Positions 13,829 through 14,548 of a stretch of 14,548 nt of DNA are shown in pieces (position 1 is the first letter of the stretch; each line of letters starts with the position of its first letter). The translations under genes and the position numbers were made by a program. The notes below the pieces were generated by a model, which was not told where the DNA came from, searched no databases, and saw only the letters and a list, made by a program, of their open reading frames with translations. Source of the stretch: Sulfurimonas sp. (GTDB lineage Bacteria; Campylobacterota; Campylobacteria; Campylobacterales; Sulfurimonadaceae). The stretch lies in the NCBI GenBank assembly GCA_027047745.1, contig JALTUB010000248.1:1-14548 (forward strand), written 5' to 3'.

Positions 13829-14548
13829 CTACTTTTTACTTTGAAATTTTACTTTAAAACTCTTAGTCGCATTTGCCTTAACTTTTAGTGTAAATGTAAC
13901 TAAATTTCCTTTAGTGAAGCTATATTTTTTGTCTGTTTGGATTTTAGAGTTTATGTTTTTGTTAAATGGTATCAAAAGTTTCAGAGTTTTATCTTCATTT
14001 GAACTGTTTTGAACTGAATATTTTACATCTACGATAAAGTATTTTTTATTGTCAGCCCTTTTTAACTCTGTTTGTTTTACTTTTATATCAAAGTTTTGAC
14101 CTAAGCGAAGTTCTATCGGTGTATTTTTTGGAGTATGCTTTATATTTGTTTCACCAAGTAGTATAGAGGTTGTTTTTAATTTTGAGTATGTTCTTACTAT
14201 ACCTTTTGGAAGTGGTAGATTTAATTTTTCTAGTTTAATATATTGTGAAACATTAGCCAAAATTTCACCCCTTAGATAGAGTGGGTTTTGAAGCCTCGCA
14301 CTATATTTTCTTGAGTATTTGATACCTTTTTTATCTATAAACTTTATCTGCGTTTTTTCATTGTTTGCAAGGTTAATTTTAAAAGGAATTGTGTAAAAAT
14401 GATAGCCTTCATGTGCTTTTTCTTTAACCGATATTGAGTCTGACATAGTTTTCATATATCTCATGTTAGGTCTTGCTATATTTTGTCTCGCTCTGTTAAT
14501 ATCTCCAGCTAAAACAAAAAGTTTTGTATCTTTAAAAGCTTTTCCAGA
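13829..14548 (-). CDS. DUF4139-domain protein, C-terminal part (5' end outside window)
   Basis: The frame ending in TAG at 13831-13829 stays open to the window edge (239 codons visible), so the gene begins beyond 14548. ATG 14464 is internal: the upstream codons already read SGKAFKDTKLFVLAGDINRA, which fits the DUF4139 pattern of a strand with F-x-x-x-x-L-x-L-x-A-G. The visible part is beta-strand rich. It includes FYTIPFKINLANNEKTQIKF, LPKGIVRTYSK, LGETNIKHTPKNTPIELRLGQ and a final run of Lys-rich strands ending KVKFQSKK. DUF4139 proteins are often exported and form mucoidy-inhibitor-like envelope proteins of unknown function. No signal can be judged here because the start is missing. Confidence 0.78.
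   Translation of the reverse strand, partial: SGKAFKDTKLFVLAGDINRARQNIARPNMRYMKTMSDSISVKEKAHEGYHFYTIPFKINLANNEKTQIKFIDKKGIKYSRKYSARLQNPLYLRGEILANVSQYIKLEKLNLPLPKGIVRTYSKLKTTSILLGETNIKHTPKNTPIELRLGQNFDIKVKQTELKRADNKKYFIVDVKYSVQNSSNEDKTLKLLIPFNKNINSKIQTDKKYSFTKGNLVTFTLKVKANATKSFKVKFQSKK

Overview
The window looks like chromosomal DNA of a Campylobacterota (epsilonproteobacterial) organism, probably from the Sulfurimonas/Sulfurovum/Arcobacter side of the phylum. The reasons are the AT-rich composition, the kdsA-ribH-nusB gene order known from Helicobacter pylori and Campylobacter jejuni, promoters with a T-rich block plus TATAAT instead of a clear -35 box, and several LPP20-family lipoproteins. 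Every confidently called gene is on the minus strand, so transcription runs from high to low coordinates. No tRNA, rRNA, CRISPR array, insertion sequence or phage gene was seen.

Right end (12209-14548): the 3' part of a DUF4139 protein, a DEDDh 3'-5' exonuclease with an ExoX-like C-terminal domain, and an EamA/DMT-type transporter, packed head to tail.

Centre (2568-12124): a tight run of ten genes, nine of which encode exported proteins and several of which are lipoproteins. In transcription order they are: LPP20 lipoprotein; MltC-like lytic transglycosylase; secreted two-domain protein of unknown function; lipoprotein with two LPP20-like halves; (64-bp gap with a possible internal promoter) COG3014-type TPR lipoprotein; YcfL-like lipoprotein; LpoB-like lipoprotein; secreted GYF_2-domain protein; FlgT-like protein with a CsgG/TolB-type middle domain; and last a YdjM/DUF457 membrane protein. 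This is the most interesting region. It combines a putative activator of peptidoglycan synthesis (LpoB/YcfL), a peptidoglycan-cleaving enzyme (MltC-like) and relatives of the FlgP/FlgT proteins that build outer-membrane or periplasmic disks around flagellar motors, yet no flagellar gene lies in the window. I infer an envelope-spanning assembly or peptidoglycan-remodelling machine; this is untested.

Left end (1-2258): a housekeeping operon, kdsA (Kdo synthesis), ribH (riboflavin) and nusB (antitermination), followed by the start of a secreted protein cut by the window edge. A RelE/ParE-type toxin gene with its antitoxin gene sits between kdsA and ribH and overlaps ribH by ATGA, so the addiction module is built into an operon of core genes. 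Between kdsA and the envelope cluster is a 309-bp stretch with the kdsA promoter and a short plus-strand reading frame that may be the broken 5' end of a lost gene.
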